DNA of 64,000 nucleotides from Shewanella abyssi. GTDB lineage: Bacteria; Pseudomonadota; Gammaproteobacteria; Enterobacterales; Shewanellaceae. The DNA is taken from assembly GCF_023284025.1 (NCBI RefSeq), contig NZ_JAKIKR010000013.1, positions 31,435 through 95,434 of the forward strand. The letters are read 5' to 3'. Position numbers and translations under genes: made by a program. Of the stretch, positions 1 through 9,354 are shown one piece after another. Numbering within the stretch: position 1 is the first letter of the stretch; the number at the start of each line of letters is the position of its first letter. The notes below the pieces were generated by a model. The model worked only from the letters and a program-made list of their open reading frames with translations, was not told the origin of the DNA and made no database searches.

Positions 1-400
1 TCTTTCTTAATGGGTTAGCCACTATATATCGACTGATTTGTATCCTGTCATCATCACTACGTAAGGCACGATCATAAAATGAGGACTGCCACAAACCTCC
101 ACTTTGCTTGGCTATTTTGTTAATAGCAAAACTACTAGTCCCTTTCAAAGATCCTACCGTTTTAGATAACTCCGCTCCAGCGCCTAACCTTAGTAATCCA
201 TGAAAATGGTCAGGCATTAACACCCAAGTTAACCACGTACTATTATACTGGCGTTCATTTAGAGCAATCTGTAAACAAAACGTACGAGCCATATCAACAT
301 CATTGAAAAAAGCCAATCTATCCTTTGTATTAAAAGTGATGAAGTACTCACTCTGCTCTTGTGAAAAACGCCCTTTCCTTAAGTCACTCCATGACATCAT
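1..400 (-). CDS. REP-associated tyrosine transposase (RAYT), cut by window edge
   Basis: Reading leftward from ATG codons at 400 and 397, the frame stays open to the window edge for about 133 codons and begins MMSWSDLRKGRFSQEQSEYF. It contains MPDHFHGLLRLG, the HUH (His-hydrophobic-His) metal-binding motif of the Y1 transposase superfamily. Near the edge it has SRYIVANPLR, where the Tyr matches the single catalytic tyrosine of RAYT (TnpA_REP) proteins. AGGAG lies just upstream of the starts and fits the second ATG best. RAYTs are single-stranded DNA nucleases thought to mobilise REP palindromes, and a REP cluster begins about 15 bp upstream of this gene. The C-terminus lies outside the window, so integrity cannot be judged. 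The family call is firm; activity is unknown. Confidence 0.88.
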   Translation of the reverse strand, partial: MMSWSDLRKGRFSQEQSEYFITFNTKDRLAFFNDVDMARTFCLQIALNERQYNSTWLTWVLMPDHFHGLLRLGAGAELSKTVGSLKGTSSFAINKIAKQSGGLWQSSFYDRALRSDDDRIQISRYIVANPLRK

Positions 401-414
401 TATCTCCTAAAGCA

Positions 415-710
415 TAACCGACGGCATGAATGCCGACCTACAAAAGATAATGCCGACCTACAAAAGATATTCGTAAACACTGGCATAAGCATTACACCTC
501 TGTAGGTTGGGCTTTAGCCCATCAATCATTGCGATCGATCATGCTAACCGACGGCATAAGCATTACACCCTGTAGGTTGGGCTTTAGCCCATCAATCATT
601 GCAATGAACCATTACAAACCGACGGCATAAATGCCGACCTACAAAGGATAATCATAAATGCCGACCTACAAAAAGATAATGCCGACCTATAAAGATGATC
701 GTAAACACCG
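415..710. repeat. REP/BIME cluster next to the RAYT gene
   Basis: Two palindromic units alternate. Unit A, GTAGGTTGGGCTTTAGCCCA, occurs at about 501-530 and 571-600. Unit B on the plus strand is GACGGCATAAATGCCGACCT followed by ACA, with full or partial copies at about 419-443, 449-462, 630-652, 657-670 and 689-700. Read on the minus strand, unit B also starts with GTAG followed by a stem-loop, so both units show the tetranucleotide-plus-hairpin form of REP elements bound by RAYTs. A and B in opposite orientation form BIME-like composites joined by conserved linkers such as ATCAATCATTGC and CATAAGCATTACA. The same units recur at 36086-36600, 38949-39013, 54845-55102, 55399-55420 and 63703-63961. 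Confidence 0.88.
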
Positions 711-824
711 TCTCCGAACCGTCTTTAAACTTTCTTCCTGTAAGCGAAGCGTTCCGTTATCAGTTATCCTTCTCGGCTCTATGTCGTCTTTGCCCTTCCC
801 GGCTCTTCACCTGTTTTTCCAGCT

Positions 825-1913
825 TTAAACCGTCTCGGTTTTCTCGGCTTCTACCGTCTCAGGCTCAACATCTTTACGTCTAAGCCATTTCATCGTTATC
901 CAAGAATGAGCTAACGCTCGATGATATAATCCGAAAAGTAAAATGAAACAGATAAACATAACTGATTCCGCAATATTGAGCATCTCGCCCAATATACCAA
1001 TCAAAGCTATATTGGCGGATGCCAAAGTTATACGGACTAAGGTTTGCTTTCTACTAAATCCAGCACGCTCAAAGATATGGTGCAGGTGATCCCTGTCAGG
1101 CTTAAATGGCGATTGACCTTTTTTCACTCGACGAATCATAATTGCAGCCATATCCATCAATGGCATGGCTATTAAGTAAAGCGCTGTTACTGGTGAAAAT
1201 GCGGGACTATCTGCTTCCACACCAATCACTAAAAGCCAAACAACAGTTAACCCTATAAGCATGCTTCCAGCATCACCCATAAAAACTTTACGAAGAGAAG
1301 TTAGAGGCCAGCGTAGGTTAAAACACAAGTAGGCTAGAATTGCCGCAATAAAAAGTAATGGAAGGAAAACCCACTCGCTATTCGAATGGTGCAATAAAAA
1401 GGCAATTGAAGAGAAAGTCACTAAACTCAACATCCCTGCTAGGCCATCTATACCATCCACCATATTAAATGCATTTATCGAACCTATAACTGCAACTATA
1501 GTGACAAATATCCCTAGGTATCCGAGCTGTAAATCAAACCAGTGAAGGATGTAGCCAAGGCTAGACAGGTGCAATTCCGCGCCAAATATTAAAATAGAGG
1601 CGATAATCACTTGTGACACTATACGTATTCGTACGGAGAGATCGTACTTGTCATCGAGAATTCCGATAAACAAAAGCAGAGCGGTAGATATTAGATAAAG
1701 ATTTAATACCTGACTACTAGCAACAAATATTTTTGACGCTACGAGTACACTAATAAATATTCCTAAACCACCAATAAGAGGAATAGAACCCTGATGCTGT
1801 TTCCGTTCATTTGGTGAATCTACCAAGCCAATCCTATTCGCGATTGGAAAACTCAATCCTATAGCCAAAAAACTAATCGAAAAACCGACCAACACGATCG
1901 CTATATAGTCCAT
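825..1913 (-). CDS. wecA: WecA-type polyprenyl-phosphate HexNAc-1-phosphate transferase
   Basis: A 362-residue multi-pass membrane protein of the MraY/WecA (PNPT) family. It would transfer a sugar-1-phosphate, most often GlcNAc-1-P, from the UDP-sugar to undecaprenyl phosphate at the cytoplasmic face of the inner membrane and so start repeat-unit synthesis. Visible motifs are NAFNMVDGIDGL (catalytic Asp-rich loop), KVFMGDAGSMLIG, and PDRDHLHHIFERAG, the His-rich loop typical of WecA rather than MraY. The ATG at 1913 follows AAGGT closely. It is the last gene of the first polysaccharide locus, 128 bp after a paralogue with the same motifs. Donor specificity cannot be read from the sequence. 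Confidence 0.88.
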   Translation of the reverse strand: MDYIAIVLVGFSISFLAIGLSFPIANRIGLVDSPNERKQHQGSIPLIGGLGIFISVLVASKIFVASSQVLNLYLISTALLLFIGILDDKYDLSVRIRIVSQVIIASILIFGAELHLSSLGYILHWFDLQLGYLGIFVTIVAVIGSINAFNMVDGIDGLAGMLSLVTFSSIAFLLHHSNSEWVFLPLLFIAAILAYLCFNLRWPLTSLRKVFMGDAGSMLIGLTVVWLLVIGVEADSPAFSPVTALYLIAMPLMDMAAIMIRRVKKGQSPFKPDRDHLHHIFERAGFSRKQTLVRITLASANIALIGILGEMLNIAESVMFICFILLFGLYHRALAHSWITMKWLRRKDVEPETVEAEKTETV

Positions 1914-2041
1914 TACCTTATCCCTAAGTCATCCAATCACCAACAGAGCAAGCTAGCTCAGAGGTCATCAAAACACAAATCTGGTTATTTATTAAGCTTT
2001 TTTTGTTAATTTTAAGCTGCATCGAACTAAAGATTGCAAAA

Positions 2042-3232
2042 TCAATCAGGTAGCAAAATCCTATCTTCTACCTTAGTTTTAAAATAACGCGTTATTTTCC
2101 ATATGTGAGTAATCACGTAAAAGTACACACCAAACGTAAGCAAGAATAAACAAAACATCAAAGTTTCATTGAGTGCGTAATAATCACTAGCAATACCTAC
2201 AATTGCCATTAAAGTTGCCATCAAACAAATCACCAATAAAGAGTGTGAAGACGACAGACCTAAACGTTGACAAATATGATGTAAGTGCTCTCGATCTGGT
2301 TGGAACGGAGACTGTCCTTTCCTAACCCGTCTTATCATAATGCAAGCCATATCCATTAGTGGAAAAGCAATCAACCAAAGCGCTGTTACGGGTCTAATAG
2401 TCTTGAACTCCCCGCCTTGGCTCGCTTCTATTAACAGCCACACAACTGTAAAACCGATAAACATACTACCAGCATCCCCCATAAAGACCTTAAAACGCTT
2501 ACCAAACGGGAACCCGAGGTTAAGCATTATGTAGGGCAGCAGAGCCGTAATAAGAATTAAACAAAAGTAGAGTAAATCAACATTCCCGGAAAGAAAGAAC
2601 AAAAAGCCCAGGGCAGCAAAGGTCACCGAGGCTAAACCACCCAATAACCCATCAATGCCATCCACCATATTGAACGCATTAATAGAGCCAATCACAGCTA
2701 GAATTGTAACAAAGTAGCTAGCCCAACCAGGCAGAGCAATAATGTCATTGCCCATCATAAGGCCTAAGCTGTCTAAACTTTTCTCACCAATTGCTATCAT
2801 AAGCACACTAACGCACGCTTGAACAAATAAGCGATACTTAAAACTAATATCATACCTGTCATCTAGTGCACCAAGCACTATCAAAATAAACGCACATAAA
2901 AGGTAAAGAGCTACATCACCGTCAAACGGCGAATAAATACTCAAGGTCAATAACAAACTAATAAATACAGAGATCCCACCAACAAGTGGAATTGCACCGC
3001 TATGGTGCTTACGTAAGTTTGGTTTATCTACCAATCCAACATACTTTGCCAATTTTCTAAAAATAAAAAGACTAATGAAAGAAGCAAAAAAAATAGAGCA
3101 CAGAACGGATAGCATAAGCAACCAAATTACCAAAAAATAATAACTAACAGGTGCTGTTGAATAGTATTCAACAGCACCGCCAAATAAATGACATTGTGTC
3201 AATGAATTGCTATAGACGTCAACAGAAATCAC
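2042..3232 (-). CDS. Second WecA-type sugar-1-phosphate transferase
   Basis: A 396-codon frame with the same signatures as its neighbour: NAFNMVDGIDGLLGG, KVFMGDAGSMFIG, and PDREHLHHICQRLG. The frame opens with GTG at 3232 and has about 30 extra N-terminal residues before the first membrane segment. An ATG at 3115 (MLSVLCSIFFASF) is an alternative start, but neither has a convincing ribosome binding site. Tandem WecA paralogues suggest either redundancy or different donors (for example UDP-GlcNAc versus UDP-GalNAc or a rare HexNAc). It probably acts as initiating transferase for the sulfated polymer or for O antigen. The family is certain; the substrate and exact start are not. Confidence 0.85.
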   Translation of the reverse strand: MISVDVYSNSLTQCHLFGGAVEYYSTAPVSYYFLVIWLLMLSVLCSIFFASFISLFIFRKLAKYVGLVDKPNLRKHHSGAIPLVGGISVFISLLLTLSIYSPFDGDVALYLLCAFILIVLGALDDRYDISFKYRLFVQACVSVLMIAIGEKSLDSLGLMMGNDIIALPGWASYFVTILAVIGSINAFNMVDGIDGLLGGLASVTFAALGFLFFLSGNVDLLYFCLILITALLPYIMLNLGFPFGKRFKVFMGDAGSMFIGFTVVWLLIEASQGGEFKTIRPVTALWLIAFPLMDMACIMIRRVRKGQSPFQPDREHLHHICQRLGLSSSHSLLVICLMATLMAIVGIASDYYALNETLMFCLFLLTFGVYFYVITHIWKITRYFKTKVEDRILLPD

Positions 3233-3563
3233 ACATTTTTACGACAGGGTTCAAGAAGTCTTTTTGCTGTTACAATAAATAAACGACTACCGCGTAGCAA
3301 ATAGATTAGCATTACAATAAACAACGTAAAGACGCCATACTGCGTCATTTGATGTTGGCAATAAAGACGTTTGAATTGCACGCACTGAATATTGTATCCA
3401 ATAACGCATTATAGGCAATGGCTGTTGCAAGCGGTGCCCTTAATATAATTCACGACATTTGCTTGCTAACCCTAATGCACTTTTACCCTCCCCTGATTTA
3501 AATAACCTCTTACCTTACAACAACTAAACAATTTGCATAATTCAACTATTCACTCAAGAAAAA
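3233..3563. other. 331-bp gap between rmlD and the wecA paralogues
   Basis: No gene is recognised. On the minus strand an open stretch with no convincing start runs from about 3437 to 3291. Its translation resembles no family I know and may be a decayed fragment. Being between two same-strand genes, the gap may hold a secondary promoter, but no clear -35/-10 pair was identified. Confidence 0.4.
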
Positions 3564-4427
3564 TTACACTAATTCGTCCATCATTGACGACAACTGCTTG
3601 CGCCAATGCACAGTATTTAACCCTGAAACCACTTCAGCACTGGCTTTGTCAATTACCGAAAAAACAGGCCTTTTTGCAGGTGTCGGATACGCAGTTCCTG
3701 GTATTGGCAACACAGGAATAGCTTCTGTTAGTAAACCCTTTTCTAAACCAAGCTCTTGTATTGCAACCGCAAAATCATACCAAGATGCAACACCTGCATC
3801 GGTCCAATGATAGGTTCCTGTGACTTCAGGTTTATCTGCTATTAACCACAACCACTGCGCTAACCCTTTCGCCCAGGTTGGAGTTCCAATTTGGTCATAA
3901 ATAATGCCAAGCTGAGGTTTTTCCTGCATCAAGCGCAACATGCTTTTTACGAAGTTATTACCGTTGACCGAATACACCCAAGCAGTACGAACAATAACAC
4001 TTGCTTCTGGCAGTATTTCATTAAGCGCAATATCGCCAGCGAGTTTTGAAGCACCGTAAATATTTATTGGATTAGGTTTTGCATCTGTTTGGTAAGGTCT
4101 AGTGCTCTCGCCATCAAAAACAAAATCTGTCGAAATATGTAGGATCCGCGCATTTATTTTCTTGCAGGCCTGCGCCAAGTACTTAACACCCAATTCATTA
4201 ACCTTATAAGCTATTTCGCTGTCTTTTTCAGCCTGATCAACAGCCGTATATGCTGCAGCATTAATAACGAGGTCAGGTTTATGTTCAGCAATAAAAGCGT
4301 TTACGAGAGTTTCATTTGTAATATCAAGTTCTTCTTTTCCAACACTGATTACGTCATAGACTTCAGGAGCAAGTTGTTCCAACTCCCAAGCAAGCTGTCC
4401 ACCTTTACCGGTAATTAATACTTTCAT
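3564..4427 (-). CDS. rmlD: dTDP-4-dehydrorhamnose reductase
   Basis: A 287-residue extended SDR enzyme that reduces dTDP-4-keto-L-rhamnose to dTDP-L-rhamnose with NAD(P)H, the last step of the Rml pathway. It begins MKVLITGKGGQLAWEL, with the N-terminal nucleotide-binding glycine loop. It has HISTDFVFDG around residues 97-106 and the catalytic Tyr124-x3-Lys128 in INIYGASKLAGD. Length is normal. It lies downstream of rmlC, separated by a six-copy heptamer array. Together with rmlA, rmlB and rmlC it gives a complete cytoplasmic dTDP-L-rhamnose supply for the rhamnosyltransferases of this locus. Confidence 0.94.
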   Translation of the reverse strand: MKVLITGKGGQLAWELEQLAPEVYDVISVGKEELDITNETLVNAFIAEHKPDLVINAAAYTAVDQAEKDSEIAYKVNELGVKYLAQACKKINARILHISTDFVFDGESTRPYQTDAKPNPINIYGASKLAGDIALNEILPEASVIVRTAWVYSVNGNNFVKSMLRLMQEKPQLGIIYDQIGTPTWAKGLAQWLWLIADKPEVTGTYHWTDAGVASWYDFAVAIQELGLEKGLLTEAIPVLPIPGTAYPTPAKRPVFSVIDKASAEVVSGLNTVHWRKQLSSMMDELV

Positions 4428-4444
4428 TCGTCTTCCTGTAATTA

Positions 4445-4486
4445 GAAATGAGAAATGAGAAAAGAGAAAAGAGAAAAGAGAAATGA
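4445..4486. repeat. Heptamer tandem array, six copies (GAAAAGA/GAAATGA)
   Basis: Six contiguous 7-bp units alternate between GAAATGA and GAAAAGA in the 113-bp gap between rmlC and rmlD. The array starts 18 bp upstream of the rmlD start codon, so it lies in or next to the translation-initiation region of rmlD. It is one of several arrays with unrelated units at gene boundaries in this locus. Confidence 0.9.
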
Positions 4487-4540
4487 ATATAAATCCTCTC
4501 CCATCCCCTTTTTAATCGCTGACTATTTACTTATCTCTAA

Positions 4541-5089
4541 CTAGTCAAACTTGGGCGCTTCTTGAAAAGACAAACCATTCTCATCTTTGCCTGATAGCTG
4601 AGGCTGTTCACCATCCACTAATGGCCAGACAATGCCAATATCTGCATCATCCCAACGTACTGAAACTTCTGACTCAGGGTGGTAATAGTCGGTACATTTA
4701 TAGACAAACTCAGCTGATTCCGTCATCACATAAAAACCATGGGCAAAACCTTCCGGCACCCAAAGCTGACGCTTATTTTCAGCAGAAAGCACAACACCAA
4801 CCGCTTTGCCAAAAGTAGGTGAAGACTGACGCATATCAACAGCAACGTCATAAACGCTACCGGATGTAACGCGTACTAACTTACCTTGCGTTTGTGTTTG
4901 CTGATAATGTAAACCTCGTAAAATACCTTTAGCAGATTTGCTGTGGTTATCTTGCACAAAAGGCTTAGCGCCTGTTTGCTGCATAAATTCATCAGCGCGA
5001 AAGGTTTCCATAAAAAAACCACGTTCATCACCAAATACATTCACTTCTACTATTTTTACATCTGCAATTGCTGTATCAATAAATTTCAT
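4541..5089 (-). CDS. rmlC: dTDP-4-dehydrorhamnose 3,5-epimerase
   Basis: A 182-residue cupin enzyme that epimerises dTDP-4-keto-6-deoxyglucose at C3 and C5. The segment GILRGLHYQ places the family's catalytic His at residue 61, and FVYKCTDYYHPESE carries the conserved Tyr near residue 130. VPEGFAHGFYV is the usual beta-strand signature. Its start codon overlaps the stop of rmlA by one base, indicating translational coupling. Length matches the family. Confidence 0.94.
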   Translation of the reverse strand: MKFIDTAIADVKIVEVNVFGDERGFFMETFRADEFMQQTGAKPFVQDNHSKSAKGILRGLHYQQTQTQGKLVRVTSGSVYDVAVDMRQSSPTFGKAVGVVLSAENKRQLWVPEGFAHGFYVMTESAEFVYKCTDYYHPESEVSVRWDDADIGIVWPLVDGEQPQLSGKDENGLSFQEAPKFD

Positions 5090-6027
5090 TAAATCATTCC
5101 ATTGGCAATATTAAATAAGTACTGACCATAGCCAGTCTTTTTAAGTTTATCGGCCTGTACAAGCAACTCACCTTTACTTAACCAACCTTGTACGTAAGCA
5201 ATCTCTTCTAAACAAGCGACTTTAAAGCCCTGACGATGCTCAACCGTTTGTACAAATTGACTAGCCTCAAGTAATGAATCATGGGTGCCTGTATCAAGCC
5301 ACGCAAAACCACGCCCTAACAATTCAACATTTAAATCGCCACGCTTTAGGTAAGCTATATTTACATCGGTAATTTCTAACTCACCACGATGTGATGGTTT
5401 GATCGATTTAGCAATATCAACCACATCATTGTCATAGAAATAGAGGCCCGTGACCGCATAATTTGACTTAGGCTGCTCAGGTTTTTCTTCAATGCTTAAG
5501 GCTTTACCGTTTGCATCAAACTCTACCACCCCAAAACGTTCGGGGTCAGTTACATGGTAACCAAAAACAGACGCGCCCTTTTCGACTTTAGCAGCAGCCA
5601 ATAATTTATCTGAAAAGTGCTGCCCATAGAAAATGTTATCCCCTAATACCAAAGCAACATTGTCATCACCAATAAACTCTTCACCAAGAATAAAAGCTTG
5701 TGCTAAACCATCAGGACTTGGCTGCTCTTTATAGGAAATTTCAATACCAAACTGACTGCCGTTACCTAACATTCTTTTGAAATTAGGTAGGTCTTCCGGA
5801 GTCGAAATAATCAGCACTTCGCTAATGCCTGCTAACATCAGCACTGAAAGAGGGTAAAAAATCATTGGTTTATCGTATATAGGTAATAACTGTTTCGATG
5901 TACCCAATGTAATAGGATGCAAACGACTGCCAGAGCCACCCGCAAGAATAATACCTTTGTATTTTGGAAATGAGGTGTTTTCACGCGCGGATAAATTTTT
6001 ATCGTTTAACGAATTTTTTATTGTCAT
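5089..6027 (-). CDS. rmlA: Glucose-1-phosphate thymidylyltransferase
   Basis: Nucleotidyltransferase making dTDP-glucose from dTTP and glucose-1-phosphate, the first step of the rhamnose pathway. It carries [14 protein letters not shown] (substrate loop), [10 protein letters not shown] (metal-binding region) and [15 protein letters not shown] start it at ATG 6027 ([10 protein letters not shown]), giving 312 residues. The frame is open up to 6105, but those codons run through a short tandem repeat and do not resemble RmlA. The ribosome binding site is weak. The N-terminus is about 20 residues longer than typical RmlA, which begins near KGIILAGG. It lies downstream of a four-helix-bundle gene inserted between rmlB and rmlA. 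Confidence 0.92.
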   Translation of the reverse strand: MTIKNSLNDKNLSARENTSFPKYKGIILAGGSGSRLHPITLGTSKQLLPIYDKPMIFYPLSVLMLAGISEVLIISTPEDLPNFKRMLGNGSQFGIEISYKEQPSPDGLAQAFILGEEFIGDDNVALVLGDNIFYGQHFSDKLLAAAKVEKGASVFGYHVTDPERFGVVEFDANGKALSIEEKPEQPKSNYAVTGLYFYDNDVVDIAKSIKPSHRGELEITDVNIAYLKRGDLNVELLGRGFAWLDTGTHDSLLEASQFVQTVEHRQGFKVACLEEIAYVQGWLSKGELLVQADKLKKTGYGQYLFNIANGMI

Positions 6028-6066
6028 CTTGAACTCTATTTTAAAATATAAGATGGTAATGGGTGA

Positions 6067-6094
6067 ACAGTAAGCAGTAAGCAGTAAGCAGTAA
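6067..6094. repeat. Heptamer tandem array, four copies (GCAGTAA)
   Basis: Three perfect GCAGTAA units plus one variant (ACAGTAA), lying 40 bp upstream of the rmlA start codon and just downstream of the stop of the four-helix-bundle gene. A change in copy number would change the spacing in this intercistronic region. Confidence 0.88.
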
Positions 6095-6108
6095 CAGCTC
6101 ATCACTCT

Positions 6109-6465
6109 TTACCTAGTACTAACACTCTTATGTAAGCCAGTTATAAGACGAGAAGCTTGGTCAATACACTCAAACAGCTCTGCAGACTCTGGCGCGAACC
6201 CTAAATTAACAGCAATTAAATATTGAGTTTCAACTTCACTCAAAGAACCTCGAGCAATACTTAAAAAATGGGCAAATTCTTTAGGACCACTTCTTGCTGC
6301 CCCCTCTGCAATATTTGAAGGAACAGACACTGCTGCTCGTCTAATCTGTGAGAGCAAACCAAACTTTTCTTCACCAGGAAAAGAGCTTGACCATGAATAA
6401 ATGAGCTTAACCAAAGTCATGCTTACTTGCCAAGCTTGTAAATTATAATGTGGTCGTTCACTCAT
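6109..6465 (-). CDS. Four-helix-bundle protein (S23/Avd-like, TIGR02436 type)
   Basis: A 118-residue all-helical protein (MSERPHYNLQAWQVSMTLVK). The core RRAAVSVPSNIAEGAAR is the hallmark of the 23S rRNA intervening-sequence protein / four-helix-bundle family, which also contains the Avd accessory factor of diversity-generating retroelements. ATG 6465 follows AGGA at good spacing; a GTG three bases earlier is an alternative. The molecular function of free-standing members is not established. It sits inside the rml operon between rmlB and rmlA and is bracketed by two different heptamer arrays. Paralogues occur at 51099 and 58874; this one is the most divergent. Confidence 0.88.
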   Translation of the reverse strand: MSERPHYNLQAWQVSMTLVKLIYSWSSSFPGEEKFGLLSQIRRAAVSVPSNIAEGAARSGPKEFAHFLSIARGSLSEVETQYLIAVNLGFAPESAELFECIDQASRLITGLHKSVSTR

Positions 6466-6540
6466 CACTTAATCCTTTCGTAGGTAGATAAGGGTGGTTA
6501 TGGGAAAGTAGTAAACGGTAATGAGCATAACTCATCCCTC

Positions 6541-6596
6541 TTCACCCTTCACCCTTCACTCTTCACCCTTCACCCTTCACCCTTCACCCTTCACTC
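6541..6596. repeat. Heptamer tandem array, eight copies (TTCACCC/TTCACTC)
   Basis: Eight contiguous 7-bp units, six TTCACCC and two TTCACTC. The unit nearest rmlB contains the rmlB stop codon (TGA on the minus strand, 6591-6593), so the array starts exactly where rmlB ends. It fills half of the gap to the four-helix-bundle gene. Confidence 0.93.
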
Positions 6597-7667
6597 AGAT
6601 CCAATTCTTTCCAACTGATATTCGCCACTTAATACACGCTTCCACCAGTTGTCATTATTTAAATACCACTCAACCGTTTTACGAATGCCGGTTTCAAAGC
6701 TCTCTTCAGGAACCCAACCTAATTCTCTTTCGATTTTTGATGCATCGATGGCATAACGAACATCATGCCCAGGTCGATCCGTTACAAAGGTAATAAGCTC
6801 ATTGTAATGAATCATGGGGGATGAGGAAAATGCAGGGTTATTAGAAATTGGTTTTAACTCATCAAGAATGGCACATAAGGTGTGCACTACTTCAATATTC
6901 TTTTTCTCGTTATGACCACCAATGTTGTAGGTTTCACCAACCTTACCTTCGGTCACAACCTTATATAAAGCACGGGCATGATCTTCAACATATAACCAAT
7001 CGCGAATTTGGCTACCATCGCCATACACTGGTAATGACTTTGCAGATAATGCATTTAAAATAACATGTGGGATCAGCTTTTCAGGGAAATGATAAGGTCC
7101 ATAATTATTTGAACAGTTTGTGACTATCACTGGTAAACCGTAAGTACGGTTCCAAGCCCTAACGAGATGATCGCTAGATGCTTTTGAGGCGGAGTAAGGC
7201 GAGCTCGGCTCATAAGATGTTTCTTCTGTGAATAACTCATCTGTGCCCTCCAAATCACCATAAACCTCATCGGTAGAAATATGGTGAAAACGGAATGCCG
7301 ATTTTTTATCTTCAGGTAAAGCAGACCAATAACCACGCGCCGCTTCTAACAAGGTAAATGTACCAATGATATTGGTCTGCACAAAGTCGCTAGGCCCATC
7401 AATAGAACGGTCAACATGTGACTCTGCGGCTAAATGCATCACAGCGGTTGGTTTATAAGTAGCAAAAACATCTGCCATTGCTTGAGCATCACAGATATCA
7501 GCTTGTACAAAATGGTAACGTTCATTGCCTGCAACAGTGGCTATAGATTCGAGATTACCCGCATAGGTCAAGCAATCTACATTCACGATTGAGTCATTGG
7601 TATTTTCAATAATATGGCGCACAACCGCACTGCCAATAAATCCGGCACCGCCGGTGATTAGAATCAT
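6591..7667 (-). CDS. rmlB: dTDP-glucose 4,6-dehydratase
   Basis: A 358-residue extended SDR converting dTDP-glucose to dTDP-4-keto-6-deoxyglucose with bound NAD. It shows GGAGFIG at residues 6-12, the STDEVYG motif with catalytic Thr132-Asp133-Glu134, and Tyr158-x3-Lys162 in [10 protein letters not shown]. Length is normal. The stop codon is formed inside the last unit of a heptamer array. A second rmlB at 36662 has the same motifs. This copy is the one in operon with rmlACD. Confidence 0.95.
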   Translation of the reverse strand: MILITGGAGFIGSAVVRHIIENTNDSIVNVDCLTYAGNLESIATVAGNERYHFVQADICDAQAMADVFATYKPTAVMHLAAESHVDRSIDGPSDFVQTNIIGTFTLLEAARGYWSALPEDKKSAFRFHHISTDEVYGDLEGTDELFTEETSYEPSSPYSASKASSDHLVRAWNRTYGLPVIVTNCSNNYGPYHFPEKLIPHVILNALSAKSLPVYGDGSQIRDWLYVEDHARALYKVVTEGKVGETYNIGGHNEKKNIEVVHTLCAILDELKPISNNPAFSSSPMIHYNELITFVTDRPGHDVRYAIDASKIERELGWVPEESFETGIRKTVEWYLNNDNWWKRVLSGEYQLERIGSE

Positions 7668-7702
7668 AATAAAATCCTACAAAAAACAAGAAAATAAAAA
7701 AC

Positions 7703-7734
7703 AAAGGAATAAAGGAATAAAGGAATAAAGGAAT
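7703..7734. repeat. Octamer tandem array, four copies (AAAGGAAT)
   Basis: Four perfect AAAGGAAT units in the 119-bp gap between manB and rmlB, about 35 bp upstream of the rmlB start. Unlike most other arrays here the unit is 8 bp. Confidence 0.9.
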
Positions 7735-7786
7735 AAAAATCAAAACACCTAGGGAATGACAGTAACTTTTAAACCAGTGCAACTAA

Positions 7787-9214
7787 CTATAAGGTTTGTA
7801 TATTTTTCAATGTGTGGACAACATATTGATTAGCTTTGGAATAGGTTTCAGCTTCTGCATAACAACGCAATTCAGGTGCATTACCAGATGGGCGTAAATG
7901 CACAATTCGACCATCTGCTAATATCATTCTTAAACCATCGGTTTCATCAACACTTTCGATCACTGCATTATCAAACCCTAATTGCGTTAATAATTTTTGA
8001 GGCGCATTTTTACCTTGCGAGATAATTTGTTGACTTTTTTCAGTAGCAAAGTTTTGAATACGATCACTGTGTGTAAAACGTTGTGGAAGTTCATTCACTA
8101 ATGTTGAAATTCCCCTTTCACCAGCCGCGGCTAATAACATAATGGCAGGAAGGATGGCATCACGAGTAGGTAGCGCTTTTAACAGCTGACCATTTAGTAA
8201 CACATCACTACCTAACAAAAAACCACCATTAGCTTCAAAACCAGCGACTGATTTAAATCTCTTTGCTAAGTTAGCGAACTCGGCAATCACATAAGGCGAA
8301 CCGATTTTAGTACGCTGTACATAAGCAAAACGATCACACGACTCAATAGCTGTATTACAGCTAACAGGCACGGCAAGTGCTTTGATATTTAAAGCCTCGG
8401 CACTTAATAAACCCAGAATATCGCCACGTAACCAATTGCCGTTTTCATCAGAAACAAGTGGTCGATCACCATCTCCATCTGTTGAAAAAACCGCATCCAA
8501 ATTATATTCTTTAGACCAATTAATAGCCTTAAGAGTATCTTCTTCTGAAACCGCTTCAGTATCAATGGGTACAAATTGATCACTACGCTCAAGCGCAATA
8601 ACTTCAGCACCCAGTTTTTCAAAAATACGGTAGTAAAGATCACGCCCGGCACTTGAATGTTCGTAAATGCCAATGCGTTTACCTGTCAACCAAGGTGTCG
8701 TAAATAAAGACGTATAACGCGTAATATATTCTTCAGCCGCACGGTTACTCACGGCTAATTCAGGAAGTTCGCCAAGCTCTGCAAATTCTACTTGCTCAGT
8801 GATAATCACTTGCTCATCAGCTTTACTAATTTCGCCATCAGGACGATAGAATTTAAGCCCATTACGATCAAAAGGAATATGACTCCCCGTGACCATAATG
8901 GCCGGAATAACATCTTCTTGAGCAACAAAAGCTAAAGCAGGCGTTGGTACTACGCCGTAATAAACAACCTCAATATCTAATTGTTGCAAAGCACTAGCAC
9001 ACGCCATTGCCATAGCATGGCTACTCGGGCGGTTATCAATTGCTATTGCCACTTGACTAAAACTGAAGTTGCGCTGCATACCAGCAATAAATGCATGCGT
9101 AAAAGCAGCGCACACTTCTGCTGTAAATTGAGTCACTAAACCGCGCGCACCACTGGTACCAAAAGCAACGCCACTTTGTGCAATAACCGTTGCGCTAAAT
9201 AATTTCTTATTCAT
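7787..9214 (-). CDS. manB: Phosphomannomutase/phosphohexomutase (ManB/CpsG type)
   Basis: Alpha-D-phosphohexomutase of 475 residues, expected to convert mannose-6-P to mannose-1-P for GDP-mannose synthesis. It shows the N-terminal GTSGARG, the phosphoserine loop [11 protein letters not shown] (Ser111; usual family form is TASHNP), the metal loop [11 protein letters not shown] (Asp246, 248, 250), the sugar loop [11 protein letters not shown] and the C-terminal phosphate loop [13 protein letters not shown] 9214 is preferred over an upstream in-frame TTG because GGA is well placed before it. It lies directly downstream of manC. Confidence 0.9.
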   Translation of the reverse strand: MNKKLFSATVIAQSGVAFGTSGARGLVTQFTAEVCAAFTHAFIAGMQRNFSFSQVAIAIDNRPSSHAMAMACASALQQLDIEVVYYGVVPTPALAFVAQEDVIPAIMVTGSHIPFDRNGLKFYRPDGEISKADEQVIITEQVEFAELGELPELAVSNRAAEEYITRYTSLFTTPWLTGKRIGIYEHSSAGRDLYYRIFEKLGAEVIALERSDQFVPIDTEAVSEEDTLKAINWSKEYNLDAVFSTDGDGDRPLVSDENGNWLRGDILGLLSAEALNIKALAVPVSCNTAIESCDRFAYVQRTKIGSPYVIAEFANLAKRFKSVAGFEANGGFLLGSDVLLNGQLLKALPTRDAILPAIMLLAAAGERGISTLVNELPQRFTHSDRIQNFATEKSQQIISQGKNAPQKLLTQLGFDNAVIESVDETDGLRMILADGRIVHLRPSGNAPELRCYAEAETYSKANQYVVHTLKNIQTL

Positions 9215-9354
9215 TATATTTTCCAAGCATTATGGATGTTGTAAAATGATTTACCATCGAAAACTGTACCACTACAAACACTGAGGCATCACACAGAGTA
9301 TTATTAGATAGAAACACTCGCTAAGGCTTTTCACTGTGGTTAAGCTTTCATCTA

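Noticed and set aside
6028..6105. N-terminal extension of RmlA
   Set aside because: It reads through the GCAGTAA repeat, gives a Cys/Tyr/Leu-rich leader unlike RmlA, and ATG 6027 is closer to the family start.
6109..6465. Diversity-generating retroelement accessory (Avd)
   Set aside because: No reverse transcriptase, template repeat or variable repeat was seen nearby; only the fold family is shared.
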